Source: Hyphomicrobiales bacterium (lineage in GTDB: Bacteria; Pseudomonadota; Alphaproteobacteria; Rhizobiales; Beijerinckiaceae). From it: DNA of 64,000 bases. Positions 25,272 through 34,673 of the stretch are shown here, piece by piece. The notes under the pieces were generated by a model. That model made no database searches, was not told the origin of the DNA, and saw only the letters and a program-made list of their open reading frames with translations. Position 1 is the stretch's first letter. Every line of letters begins with the position of its first letter. The DNA is taken from positions 1 through 64,000 of the forward strand of contig UCBZ01000034.1 of assembly GCA_900470775.1 (NCBI GenBank), given 5' to 3'. A program made the position numbers and the translations under genes.

Positions 25272-26165
25272 TCAGCGAATGGCGCCGACCGCATTCCGGA
25301 CGGGTGCGCAGTGCTCGATCAGCATCTCCGTCAGAATCCGGATTTTTCGGGCGGGATGCAAGCCTGGCGGCCGCACGACATAGGCGCCGGCGGGAGGGGG
25401 CGGATAATCCGTCATGACCGGCACGAGCGCGCCGGATTCCAGATGATCATGCGTTAGGCCATCCGGGAGCCAGGCGATGCCGAGGCCTGCAACCGCGGCG
25501 GCAAGCAATGCGGTGCCGTCGTCGGCCTTGAAGCGGCCCTGCGGACGAACCGTTACAGTCGTGTCGCCATCCATGAACTGCCAGGCTTCGGTGCCCTGCA
25601 TGAGCGCTTCATGGGCAACGATCTCGTCCGGCGTGGCGGGTGACCCATGCGCTGCGACGTAGCCGGGACTGGCGACCAGCTTTCCATAGATCGGTCCAAT
25701 CTGTCTCGCCATCAGACGAGAGTCCTGGATGTAACCGACCCTGATCGCGCAATCGTAGCCTTCCGAGATGAGGTCGACGAACCTGTCCGTGTAGCAGGTG
25801 TGAATCTGGAGCTGCGGGTGACGACGCGCCATGTCCGCCAGCACCGGGGCAAAATGCGTCGGGCCGAACGACAGCGGCGCAGCGACCCGCAAGCGGCCAC
25901 GAAGTTCGCCTCCTGGTATGATGAGGTCCCGCGCAATGTCGATCTCGGCGCAAGCTCTTGCGGCATGGTCCCGGAACGTCGCGCCAGCTTCCGTGAGCGC
26001 GGCGCCGCGGGTGGTTCGTACCAGAAGCTGGACGCCGAGTTCCGCTTCGAGCCGGAAGAGTCTGCGGCTGACGATGGACTTGGACACCCCGAGCCGGCGC
26101 GCCGCTGGCGAAACGCCCCCGGCGTCGGCGACTTCGACGAACGTCTCCAGATCACTGATCTCCAA
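25272..26165 (-). CDS. LysR family transcriptional regulator
   Basis: A 297-residue LysR protein of the CrgA/DsdC-like branch. I start it at TTG 26165 because this places the conserved N-terminus (EISDLETFVEVADAGGVSPA) at residue 2 with a GGGGA box eight bases upstream. The open frame continues to 26312 but adds unconserved residues and overlaps the divergent gene. The helix-turn-helix is at about 14-60, and the effector-binding domain follows (ISEGYDCAIRVG, LLAAAVAGLGIAWLPD). Divergent from the isochorismatase-fold gene, its likely target. Confidence 0.88.
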   Translation of the reverse strand: MEISDLETFVEVADAGGVSPAARRLGVSKSIVSRRLFRLEAELGVQLLVRTTRGAALTEAGATFRDHAARACAEIDIARDLIIPGGELRGRLRVAAPLSFGPTHFAPVLADMARRHPQLQIHTCYTDRFVDLISEGYDCAIRVGYIQDSRLMARQIGPIYGKLVASPGYVAAHGSPATPDEIVAHEALMQGTEAWQFMDGDTTVTVRPQGRFKADDGTALLAAAVAGLGIAWLPDGLTHDHLESGALVPVMTDYPPPPAGAYVVRPPGLHPARKIRILTEMLIEHCAPVRNAVGAIR

Positions 26166-26311
26166 TTCGGCGTTCCCCGTTCTGCGACACAGCTGGGCGG
26201 AGCATGAGGCTACCGCACTGCCAGGAGGAACGGCAATACGAAGCAGCGCTGCTGTCGGCGCATTTCGCCTGGCAAGCGTCCACTCCTCCATGACGTCGAA
26301 TGAGGATAGCA

Positions 26312-26965
26312 ATGACCTTTCGTAACGGCCTCAAATCGCTCCTTCGCCCCGAAGACTCGGTCCTCGTCCTGATCGATCACCAGCCTTACCAGCTCACAAA
26401 CCTGAACAGCCACGACCCGCATATGGCGGTCAACAACGCTACGGGTCTGGCGAAGGCCGCCAAGGCATATGGCGTCCCGACGATCCTCACGAGCGTGCTC
26501 GCTGACCGAGGTGGGGCCATCTTTCCGCAGATCACCGACGTCTTCCCCGGCCAGGAGGTGATCGACCGGATGCTGATCAACACCTGGGAAGATCAGAAGG
26601 TCGTCGACGCGGTCAAGAAGACCGGCCGCAAGCAGCTGGTCATCGCCGGTCTGTTCACGGAGATCTGCGTTGCAATGCCGGCGATTCAGGCTGCCGGCGA
26701 AGGCTGGGACGTGACGGTTATCACGGACGCCTGCGGCGGCGTGTCCGTCGAGGCCCATCAGGTGGCGATCCAGCGCATGATCGCGGCCGGCTGCAACATG
26801 ATGACGTGGATGGCGCTCGCGTGCGAATGGCAGCGCGACTATACGCGGGCCGGGACCCTCCCTGCGTTGGTCGAGCTCCTCAAGGATCACATGGCCGGCA
26901 GCGGCATGGCGTATCTGTGGGAGCAGCAACTGCTCAACACCCCGGTGCCGGCCGCCGCGGGCTGA
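26312..26965 (+). CDS. isochorismatase-fold cysteine hydrolase (YcaC-like)
   Basis: A 217-residue cytoplasmic hydrolase of the isochorismatase/nicotinamidase superfamily. Asp22 in VLIDHQPYQ and the nucleophile Cys119 in GLFTEICVAMPA are visible, with the YcaC-type blocks TILTSVL, INTWEDQKVVDAVKKTG and VITDACGG. ATG 26312 is preferred over ATG 26300 because GAGGA lies five bases upstream of it. Members cleave small amides or act on unknown substrates. The gene is divergent from a LysR regulator 146 bases away. Confidence 0.9.
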   Translation: MTFRNGLKSLLRPEDSVLVLIDHQPYQLTNLNSHDPHMAVNNATGLAKAAKAYGVPTILTSVLADRGGAIFPQITDVFPGQEVIDRMLINTWEDQKVVDAVKKTGRKQLVIAGLFTEICVAMPAIQAAGEGWDVTVITDACGGVSVEAHQVAIQRMIAAGCNMMTWMALACEWQRDYTRAGTLPALVELLKDHMAGSGMAYLWEQQLLNTPVPAAAG

Positions 26966-27152
26966 TCCAAGCGGGGATGGGATGGCGAGGCACTGGCGCG
27001 ATGCCTTGCGCAGACTGGGCCCGGGTGCCTCGTCATTCCTTTCTCGCCGTAAAGTGGCGGCGAGTTTCCCTCTGCCATGACAATCCCGATCCGCCGCGAT
27101 AGGCTGTCCGTTCGTTTCGAATGTTGCGTGGACCGGAGGCTGATCGATCGTC

Positions 27153-30100
27153 ATGGAATGGGTGATCATCGGCCTCGCTTTCGGTTTCTTTTTCTTCATC
27201 GTCGTTCCCCGGGCGGCGCTTCAGGCGTCCGGACGCAGCACCGCTGCGCTCGATCAGATCGCACAGCTGAAATCCGAACTGGCCATACTCCGTGACGAAC
27301 TGGCGGCGCTGAAGCGCGGCGACGTCCCGGTCCCTGCCGCTTTCGGGGCGACGGGCGTCGCGCCTGCTGAGGGCGAGCCGTTGCCAGCGGTGATCGGGCC
27401 GGAGCCCTGGGAGTCTGTCGCGGTGCCCGAGCCGGCCGCGCCGGCAGCCCCCACGCTCGAGGAGATTCAGCCAGAAGAAGTTCCACCCCAAGAGTTTCCA
27501 CCCCAACAGGTCCCGCCCGAAGAGATCGCGCTCGCGGCTCGGACGGGGGACGAAACAATCTACGAGCCCGCAGCCGACGCCGTTCCTGCGTCCTTCGACC
27601 GCTTCGCGCAGGAGGCCAGTCCGGAAGCAAAGGCAGAAACCGCGGCGCCGCCACCGCGGCGCGACATCGAGGAAACCATCGGCTCGCGCTGGGCCGTCTG
27701 GGTCGGCGGCGTGGCCCTCGCCTTCGGCGGCCTGTTTCTCGTCCGCTACTCGATCGAGGCCGGCATGTTCGGGCCCGGGGTCCGGCTGCTGATGGGCGCG
27801 GCCTTCGCCCTCCTGCTGGCCGGCGCCAGCGAATATCTGCGCCGTCGCGAGGCGCCGCTGCCCTTCATCGCGCCGGGCGCGCTGCGCAACGCCAACATCC
27901 CCTCCGTTCTTGCCGGTGTCAGCGTCCTGGCCGGGTTCGCGGTCGTCTTCGCCGCTCATGCCATCTACGGCTTCATCGGCCCGACGATCGCCTTCGTGCT
28001 CATGGCGCTGATCGGCCTTTCGGCGCTCGCAGCCTCGCTGCTTCACGGGCCGGCGCTCGGACTTTTCGGCCTGGCCGGCTCCTATGTCACGCCCTTCCTG
28101 ATCGCCAGCACGGCCCCGGCCTTCGCTTCGCTCTCGCTCTTCATCGCGTTCGTCACGGCCACCGCCTTCCTGCTGCACGCGTGGCGCCCGAGCCGGATCG
28201 TCACTCTGGCGGCGGTCGCCGGCCATGGCGCCTGGACCGTGCTGATCGCCTTCGCCATGCGCGGGCTGCTGTGGCCCTCATTCCTGATCGTGGCCGGCGC
28301 CGTCCTCGCCTGGCTGCTGTTGAAGGAACTGCCGCTGCTGCGCCGGCGCGGCGAGGTTGCGCCCTGGCGCCCGGCCTCCTTCGATATCACTGGCCTTGCA
28401 GCCATCGCCGTGCCGCTGGTCATCTCGGGCGTGCTCTGGGTCGGGCTGGGCGCGCCGGGGCCGCTGCATGTCGCAATCCTCGCGACCGTCGCGGTCGGCA
28501 TCATCGCGTCGGTCCGCCATCGCGACCTCGCGCCCCTCGCTCTCGTCGCTGCCGCAGGCGCGGTCGGCATGGTCCTGCTCTGGCCCCGCCAGGAAGGCCC
28601 GCTTGGCCTCTCGCCTGCGACCCTGCTCGACCTCGTCAGGCTGAGCATCGCCCCCGACGCCGGGCCGGGGCTGGCCTGGACTGCCGCGCTCTTCGCCGCT
28701 GTGGTCGGCGGTTTGCCCTTCGCGGCGCTGGTCACGCGCCGCTGGGCCGGCTCCGGCGGCTATATCGAGCGCGGCTGTCTTGCTTTCGCCTCGGCGCTGG
28801 CGCCGGTCTGCCTGCTGCTGGCGACGACGCTGCGCGTCAACGGCTTCGAGCGCGCGCCTGGCTTCGCGGCGCTGGCGGCGCTTCTGGTCGCGGCGCTGTT
28901 CCTCGCCTCCGAGTTCCTTCTGCGGGTCGAGCGTGCCAGCACCAGATCGCAAAACCCGCTCGCGCTTGTCGGCTCCGCCGCCTATGCCGCCGCCGGTGCG
29001 ATCGCGCTGGGCCTCGCCGTAGCGCTGGCCCTGCGCGAGACCTGGCTGGTGGTGGGCTTCGCGATCTCTGCTGCCGGCCTCGCCATCCTCGCTCGCGCCC
29101 GCCCGATCCCGCTGCTGCGGACGATGTCGGCCAGCCTCGCGACCGCGGCTTTCGCCCGCTGGATCTGGGATCCGATCCTCACCGAGATGGGGTCATGGCC
29201 GCTGCTCAACTGGCTGATCCCGGCCTATGCCCTGCCGGCCCTGTGCTTCTGGGTCGCCGCGCTGGCGCTGCGCGACGGGCAGGATCGGCCGAGGACAGTG
29301 CATCAGGCGCTCGCCGCCTTCTTCACCGCCGCTTTCGTGCTGCTTCAGATCCATCAGTTCTTCGTCGGCCCCGATCTCAGGCTCGATCTCGCCTGGATCG
29401 CTGGCCACTATGTCCAGCCGCGCAACCGGCTGTTCGAGGAGGTCGCCTGCCTGGTCATTGCGACAGGGCTGCTCGGCGCCGGCTTCCAGCGTCTCGGCCG
29501 CTCGGCCGGCAACGCGCCCTTCCGGATCGCGGGGCTCGCCGCCGCCGCGCTCACGATGCTTCTCGCCCTCGGCGGGCTCGGGGCCTTGCTCAATCCGCTC
29601 TTCGACGGCACCAGTGTCGATGGTTGGCCGGTGCTGAACCGGCTGCTCTGGTATGTCGTTGCCGGAGGTGTGCTTGGAGCGCTGGGCTTTGCGAAGGGAC
29701 GCAGTGACAGCTCGCCGGTCGCGGATGCGCTGAGTGCTTGCGGCGCCTTGCTGGTCTCGCTCGGGGTCGTGCTGATCACTCGCCAGGCTTTTGCCGGGCC
29801 GCAGCTTTCGCCGGTGGACGGCGCCACGGTCGGTTATGCCGAGGCCGTCATGATAACGATCGTGCTGATCGCCCTGACCGCCGCGGCACGGCTCTGGCAT
29901 GACGCTACGCGGGGCGAGATCGCGCGGCTCGGCGTCCTGACGCTGGGGGCCATGGCGATCGGCTGGGCCGTGCTCGCCTTCGGCTTCGGCCGCAATCCGT
30001 TCTTCGACGGTCGCGCGGTCGAGGGACCGGTCGTCTTCAACCGCATTCTCTGGGGCTATGGCTCGACGGCCCTGGCCCTTGCCGGCGCTGCGTGGTGGCT

Positions 30101-30908
30101 GCGCGACGGCTTTGACAGGCTCGCACGCGCCTTCGGGCTGGCCTCGGCCGCAGCCGCCATCGGCTGCGCCTTCCTGCTGTTGCGCCACGCACTGCACGGC
30201 CCCTATCTCTCGTCGGAGGTGCCGATCACCCTGGCCGAATCCGGCATCTACGCCTCGCTCGCCTTCATCCTGGCCATCGCGGTCATGATCGGCGGCTCCG
30301 TCCGCTGGCAGGGGCGCAGCGTGCCGGTCGATCCGCTGATCGCGACGCTGTCGGCCTGCGCAGTCTTCGCCGGTGTAGCCCTCATCGCCAGCCCGGCGAT
30401 GACCGGCCAGCCTCTGGCCGGCGTCTTGATCCTGGATAATGCGCTGATCGGCTATCTGCTGCCCGCGACCTTCGCCTTCGCGGCCGCCGCCTGGGCGCGG
30501 GCCCATCTCGGCCGGCCGCTGGTCGCACGGGCCTATGGCATCGCTGCCATTCTTGGGGCGTTGGCCTATGTCGTCACCGAGGTCCGCCGGGCCTTCGTCG
30601 GTCCCGACCTGTTCAGCGCCAATGTCGGCGCCGGCGAACTCTACGCCTATTCGGCGGCGATCCTGCTCTATGGCGTCGCCTTGCTCGCGCTTGGCTTCCG
30701 GGCCCGGTCGCGCGACCTGCGCCTGGCCTCGCTCGGCATCGTCACCATCGCGATCTGCAAGGCCTTCCTCGTCGACATGTCGGGGCTGGAGGGGCTGCTG
30801 CGGGCCCTGTCCTTCATCGGCCTGGGCGGGAGCCTCGTCGCGATCGGCCTCGCCTATCAGCGCGTTCTGCGTCGAGGAACGGAGGTCACAGCGCCCGCCG
30901 ATGCGTAA
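27153..30908 (+). CDS. DUF2339 large integral membrane protein
   Basis: A 1251-residue predicted inner-membrane protein of the DUF2339 family, function unknown. Residues 2-20 form an N-terminal hydrophobic segment. A short coiled coil follows (about 30-55, DQIAQLKSELAILRDELAAL), then a Pro/Glu-rich linker up to about residue 165 containing imperfect repeats of the type P(E/Q)(E/Q)VPP. From the block ETIGSRWAVWVGGVALAFGG (about 171-190) to the C-terminus there are some 25-30 hydrophobic segments with no soluble domain. It stands alone between a hydrolase gene and the convergent iron-uptake unit. Possibly a cell-envelope or transport function, but nothing specific can be read. Confidence 0.9.
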   Translation: MEWVIIGLAFGFFFFIVVPRAALQASGRSTAALDQIAQLKSELAILRDELAALKRGDVPVPAAFGATGVAPAEGEPLPAVIGPEPWESVAVPEPAAPAAPTLEEIQPEEVPPQEFPPQQVPPEEIALAARTGDETIYEPAADAVPASFDRFAQEASPEAKAETAAPPPRRDIEETIGSRWAVWVGGVALAFGGLFLVRYSIEAGMFGPGVRLLMGAAFALLLAGASEYLRRREAPLPFIAPGALRNANIPSVLAGVSVLAGFAVVFAAHAIYGFIGPTIAFVLMALIGLSALAASLLHGPALGLFGLAGSYVTPFLIASTAPAFASLSLFIAFVTATAFLLHAWRPSRIVTLAAVAGHGAWTVLIAFAMRGLLWPSFLIVAGAVLAWLLLKELPLLRRRGEVAPWRPASFDITGLAAIAVPLVISGVLWVGLGAPGPLHVAILATVAVGIIASVRHRDLAPLALVAAAGAVGMVLLWPRQEGPLGLSPATLLDLVRLSIAPDAGPGLAWTAALFAAVVGGLPFAALVTRRWAGSGGYIERGCLAFASALAPVCLLLATTLRVNGFERAPGFAALAALLVAALFLASEFLLRVERASTRSQNPLALVGSAAYAAAGAIALGLAVALALRETWLVVGFAISAAGLAILARARPIPLLRTMSASLATAAFARWIWDPILTEMGSWPLLNWLIPAYALPALCFWVAALALRDGQDRPRTVHQALAAFFTAAFVLLQIHQFFVGPDLRLDLAWIAGHYVQPRNRLFEEVACLVIATGLLGAGFQRLGRSAGNAPFRIAGLAAAALTMLLALGGLGALLNPLFDGTSVDGWPVLNRLLWYVVAGGVLGALGFAKGRSDSSPVADALSACGALLVSLGVVLITRQAFAGPQLSPVDGATVGYAEAVMITIVLIALTAAARLWHDATRGEIARLGVLTLGAMAIGWAVLAFGFGRNPFFDGRAVEGPVVFNRILWGYGSTALALAGAAWWLRDGFDRLARAFGLASAAAAIGCAFLLLRHALHGPYLSSEVPITLAESGIYASLAFILAIAVMIGGSVRWQGRSVPVDPLIATLSACAVFAGVALIASPAMTGQPLAGVLILDNALIGYLLPATFAFAAAAWARAHLGRPLVARAYGIAAILGALAYVVTEVRRAFVGPDLFSANVGAGELYAYSAAILLYGVALLALGFRARSRDLRLASLGIVTIAICKAFLVDMSGLEGLLRALSFIGLGGSLVAIGLAYQRVLRRGTEVTAPADA

Positions 30909-30990
30909 AAGGCAGCGGAGGCAAGCCTATCCAGCCGCGACCAAGATCTCGTCGCTCCGGCCGGCGGAAAACGGCGGCGCCGGATCCGGA

Positions 30991-32154
30991 TCACGGCAGC
31001 CGGGCTGGCTCGCCATGGCCTGCGTCGAGGCTGGTCCAGTAGCCCGGCCGATAGGGGACCGGCAGGAAACGCTCGGACAGCTCGCGAAGGGTCGCGTCAG
31101 GATCGAGATCGGCGAAGAGGTCCGGATGCAGCCATGTCGCAATGCGCTGCAGGGCCACGAACTGGTAGGGGTTGTTGTAGAACTGGTGCCAGATCGCATG
31201 GACCCGGCGGTTGGCGACCGCCGAGGAGTGCAGGAAGGCGGGGCGCTGTGCCAGCGCCGCGAGCTTGCTGCGTGCCAGCGCCATATCCGCTCCCGGCCCG
31301 AGCCCGACCCAGCCGCCGCCGGGCGCCAGCGCGCCGAAGCTCCCCCCGGTCACGATCAGCACCTCCGGATCGCGGGCGACGATAGCCTCGGGATTGACGG
31401 CACCGAAGGTGCCGGCGAGCAGCTCCGAGCCGAGATTTCGCCCGCCGGCGACCTCGACCATCCGGCCGAAATTCTCAGGCCCGAAGGTCAGGCAGCATTC
31501 TTCCGAATAACCGGGAATGCGATCGACCATCACCAGCGGACGCTTCAGTTGCGGATTCTGAGCCAGTCGTCCGGTGACGCGTGCCATCTGCGCTGCGCGG
31601 AACGCAATCAATCGTTCCGCGACCGCCTCGCGTCCGAACAGCTTTCCCAGCAGGCGCAGCGAGGGCTCGATGTTCTCGAACGGGGCATGGCGAAAATCGA
31701 TGTAGACCACCGCGATTCCGACGGAGGCCAGTTTTTCGACAAGCCGCGTTTCGTCGCTCGGTCGTTGCGCCTCGTAGTTGAGCAGGACGATGTCGGGCTT
31801 CAGGACGATGGCGGCTTCGGCGTCGAAGCCGCCGCCCGTCACGCTCCCGAATTTCGGCAACGCCGCCGCCTGCGGGTAGAGCGCCACATAAGCGGCGTAG
31901 CTTTCCGGGTCGGCTTTCTCCAGATCGATGCCCCAACCGACCACCCGCGCGAACGGCGCCTCGCGATCAAGCGCGGCCACGGTATGGATCTGCCTGCCTT
32001 CCGCGAGCAACACGCGCTGGACGGGAAGCGAGAGGCTGACGCTGCGGCCCTTGATGTCCGTCAGCGTCACCTGCTCGGCCTGCGCAGGCATCAGGCTGGC
32101 GAGCATCGCCAGTGCCGCGAAGAATCCCGCAATCCATTTCATCCGTCCCAGCAT
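30991..32154 (-). CDS. periplasmic binding protein of ABC-type metal/siderophore uptake, vicinal-Cys type
   Basis: A 387-residue secreted protein of the TroA/BtuF/FepB-like fold: signal peptide to about residue 26, then DIKGRSVSL and PDIVLLNYEA typical of siderophore or cobalamin binders. It is unusual in having adjacent cysteines Cys220-Cys221 (SEECCLTFG), also present in its paralogue at 47938-49056 (AACCETMT). Both also share the C-terminal block HAIWH(Q/H)FYN(N/S)P and TWLHP(D/S)LFADL. ATG 32154 is preferred, though a GTG at 32169 overlaps the receptor's stop. It lies downstream of a TonB receptor, with no permease or ATPase nearby. Confidence 0.85.
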   Translation of the reverse strand: MLGRMKWIAGFFAALAMLASLMPAQAEQVTLTDIKGRSVSLSLPVQRVLLAEGRQIHTVAALDREAPFARVVGWGIDLEKADPESYAAYVALYPQAAALPKFGSVTGGGFDAEAAIVLKPDIVLLNYEAQRPSDETRLVEKLASVGIAVVYIDFRHAPFENIEPSLRLLGKLFGREAVAERLIAFRAAQMARVTGRLAQNPQLKRPLVMVDRIPGYSEECCLTFGPENFGRMVEVAGGRNLGSELLAGTFGAVNPEAIVARDPEVLIVTGGSFGALAPGGGWVGLGPGADMALARSKLAALAQRPAFLHSSAVANRRVHAIWHQFYNNPYQFVALQRIATWLHPDLFADLDPDATLRELSERFLPVPYRPGYWTSLDAGHGEPARLP

Positions 32155-32165
32155 CAAGTGCCGCC

Positions 32166-34355
32166 TCACAGGTCGACCGACATGGACAGGCGGTAGGTCC
32201 GCGGCGAGCCCAGATAGAAGGTGCCGAAGGATGCGACGCTCGACCAGTATTTCTCGCCCGTGACGTTCTGAACCGCAGCGCGGAAGGTCGTCTTGCGGCC
32301 GGCGATCTCGGTGGCGTAGCGCGCACCGATATCGACGCGCGCCCAGTCAGGCAGGGATTGGGTGTTGGCGGCGTCGATGTACTGCTTGCCGGTATAGACC
32401 AGCGTGCCCGTCAGCGTCAGGCCCTTGAGCCAGGGCACATCCCATTCGGCGCCGAGATTGAACTGGGTGGACGGCACGCCGATCGGGGTGTTGCCGCGGT
32501 TGGCCACGACAGCGGTCTTGGTCAGCTCGCCGTCGAGCAAGGCAAGCCCGCCCAGAAGCCGCACCCCGGACGCGACCTCGCCATAGACATTGAATTCGAG
32601 GCCGCGAACCCGCTGCTCGCCGCCGACGACGAACAGATTGCCGTTGAGCTCCCCGCTCGGCTTGGTGATCTGGAAGCCGGCAAGCGTCGCGCCGAAGCTG
32701 CCATACTGCAGCTTCACGCCGGCCTCGTACTGCTTCGTCCGGTAGGGGGCGAAGGTCTCGCCGGCATTGCTGGCAGTCGCCGGGGCGATATCGCCGCGGC
32801 TCAGCCCTTCGACATAATTGGCATAGAGCGACACGTTCTGGTGTGGCTTCAGGACGAGGCCGACCAGCGGGGTTGTGGCGCTCTCGTCATAGGACGAGGT
32901 GACGGCCCCGTTCACAGTCGAATAATTGGTCGATTCGACGGATTGACGCCTCACCCCGAGCGTCAAAGCGATGCGCTCGTCCAGCACGGAAAGCGTGTCG
33001 GCCAGCGCAATGCTGGTCAGGTCGCTATCCGAGAGCCGGATGCGGGGCGCGCGCGTCGCGAATTGCGGTGCGGTCAGCGCCGGAGCGTAGATGTTCGACG
33101 AGAAGGCTCGCCCGGTGGTCAGGGCCCGATCGGTTTCCTCACGATAATAGGATGCCTGGAAGGTCAGCGCATGCTTGACGAAGCCCGTATCGAAGCGGGC
33201 GCGGAAGCCCGCGTCGTAGCTCCGGCGATCGACCGTCAGATCGAAGTACTGCGGTGCCTGCGTGGTATCGCCTCTCGCATTGAGAATCGTGGGCAGGGGC
33301 GAATTGGCGAAGAAGCGGTTGACCCGCGTCTGCGAGCCGCCGGCATTGACAAACAGCGTCACAGTGTCGGTGAGATCATATTCGTTCTTGATCAGCGCCG
33401 AAGTGTCGTCGACCTGCGAGAACTCCCAGGGCTGGATCATGTTGCGCGCACCATTCGGCGCCTTGGGAACCGCAATGCCCGGGCTCATCCTGTAGGGGCG
33501 TGAAGGCGCGTCCCAGTTGTCGCGCTGGGCCAGGGCATAGACCCAGCTCCTGAAGCGCTCGCCCTGGTAGTCCACAGCCAGCGAGCCGATGCCCGTGACA
33601 TTGCGCTGCCCGTCGATCGCCGTATCGCCGCCGCGCAGGCTGCCGTTGACGCGCACGCCGAATTCGCGACCGGGGCCGTATCGGCGAGCCACGTCGAAGG
33701 TGGCTCCGCCATAGGCTTTCGAGGAGAATTCCGTTCCGACCCGTGTCAGATCCGCTCCGGCGCGCTTCGGGACGATGTTGATGACGCCGCCGACGCCGCC
33801 ATTGGGTGCAATGCCTGTCAGCGCCGCTGCCGGACCCTTGAGGACCTCGATCCGCTCCACGTAATCGGTGAAGACCTTGTAGTTTGGCGCCACGCCGAAC
33901 GCGCCGTCGAAGGCAAATTCGCCGCTGTTGCCCTCGCCGACCGGAAATCCCCGGATATTGAAGGATTCGACGATGCCGCCGGAGGGATGCGAGCTACGCA
34001 CCGACGGATCGAGGATCAGCGCATCGCTCAGCGTCGGCGCCTGCTGATTGCGGATGAACTCGTCCGTGTAGCTGGTGACGTTGAACGGCGTGTTCAGCGT
34101 TTCTGCATTGCCGAGAAGGCCGAGCCGCGCGCCCGTCGCGACCTGCCCGCCAGCGAAGGCCGGAGGAACGGAGCCGGGTCTTGCCGGCCCTTCGACGACG
34201 ATGGCGTCGAGCTGGACCGTAGGACGTGGCTCCTGCGCCTGAACCGCAGCCGCCCCCAGGACCATCGCTGCGCCTGTCAGCGCCAGCCTGCGCAGGCCGA
34301 GGCCAGGCTCCGCGCACGCTTCGGTGCGGTCGAGAGGGGTGCGCTGAATCGTCAT
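32166..34355 (-). CDS. TonB-dependent siderophore receptor
   Basis: A 729-residue outer-membrane receptor. Signal peptide (about 1-41, ending AVQAQ), a TonB-box-like segment VQLDAIVVEG, a plug domain with the blocks TPFNVTSYTDEFIRNQQA, SFNIRGFPVGEG and RIEVLKGPAAALTG, then a 22-strand barrel ending in RTYRLSMSVDL with the terminal hydrophobic pattern expected for outer-membrane insertion. The plug sequence is that of ferric-siderophore receptors (FhuA/FpvA-like, without an N-terminal STN domain). ATG 34355 has GGAGA upstream, while a TTG at 34370 is less likely. It is co-transcribed with a periplasmic binding protein. Its promoter region is AT-rich and holds a perfect palindrome. Confidence 0.92.
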   Translation of the reverse strand: MTIQRTPLDRTEACAEPGLGLRRLALTGAAMVLGAAAVQAQEPRPTVQLDAIVVEGPARPGSVPPAFAGGQVATGARLGLLGNAETLNTPFNVTSYTDEFIRNQQAPTLSDALILDPSVRSSHPSGGIVESFNIRGFPVGEGNSGEFAFDGAFGVAPNYKVFTDYVERIEVLKGPAAALTGIAPNGGVGGVINIVPKRAGADLTRVGTEFSSKAYGGATFDVARRYGPGREFGVRVNGSLRGGDTAIDGQRNVTGIGSLAVDYQGERFRSWVYALAQRDNWDAPSRPYRMSPGIAVPKAPNGARNMIQPWEFSQVDDTSALIKNEYDLTDTVTLFVNAGGSQTRVNRFFANSPLPTILNARGDTTQAPQYFDLTVDRRSYDAGFRARFDTGFVKHALTFQASYYREETDRALTTGRAFSSNIYAPALTAPQFATRAPRIRLSDSDLTSIALADTLSVLDERIALTLGVRRQSVESTNYSTVNGAVTSSYDESATTPLVGLVLKPHQNVSLYANYVEGLSRGDIAPATASNAGETFAPYRTKQYEAGVKLQYGSFGATLAGFQITKPSGELNGNLFVVGGEQRVRGLEFNVYGEVASGVRLLGGLALLDGELTKTAVVANRGNTPIGVPSTQFNLGAEWDVPWLKGLTLTGTLVYTGKQYIDAANTQSLPDWARVDIGARYATEIAGRKTTFRAAVQNVTGEKYWSSVASFGTFYLGSPRTYRLSMSVDL

Positions 34356-34481
34356 GCCTGTCTCCGTCAAGGAATACCCAGCCGATTCCGGCTGATATCG
34401 CGGAGATTTACTGTCAGGGCAAAATCAGAATGACAAATGTAAAATAGTATTACTGCTCGTGTAACGGTTTCAATGTCGCAA

Positions 34482-34505
34482 AATTACAACTCGTATATTG
34501 TAATT
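34482..34505. promoter_or_regulatory. perfect operator-like palindrome AATTACAA-N8-TTGTAATT
   Basis: Two 8-base arms, AATTACAA (34482-34489) and TTGTAATT (34498-34505), form a perfect inverted repeat with an 8-base spacer. It lies about 130 bases upstream of the TonB receptor start. The form fits a dimeric repressor or activator site. It is not an evident Fur or Irr box, and the regulator is unknown. Confidence 0.5.
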
Positions 34506-34643
34506 ACCACAAAGACGCGAAATCAAAGCGCGCAAAAAGATGTCCGATCCTTGCCGGAAGGAGCGGATTCCTGACGCGGCAGTGCCGCGCGCCGTAGTTA
34601 AGCCCGCCAGCCCGCATCGGTCGATGATGATTTTTGAAACCCT

Positions 34644-34662
34644 GCCTCTCAAAATTAGAGGC
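34644..34662 (-). terminator. candidate terminator of the LysR gene
   Basis: The stem GCCTCT (34644-34649) with AGAGGC (34657-34662) lies 12 bases past the LysR stop codon. Read on the minus strand the stem is followed after a few bases by a run of mixed T and A. The T-tract is weak, so the call is tentative. Confidence 0.4.
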
Positions 34663-34673
34663 AGCCGCCGCCT

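Larger units (their letters stand above)
34356..34673. promoter_or_regulatory. AT-rich promoter region of the TonB receptor unit
   Basis: A 318-base non-coding stretch, clearly less GC-rich than the genes around it (about 34395-34545). No gene is visible. It contains the palindrome described separately (34482-34505) and a terminator-like hairpin next to the LysR stop. It is the only space available for the promoter of the receptor/binding-protein unit. Confidence 0.6.
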
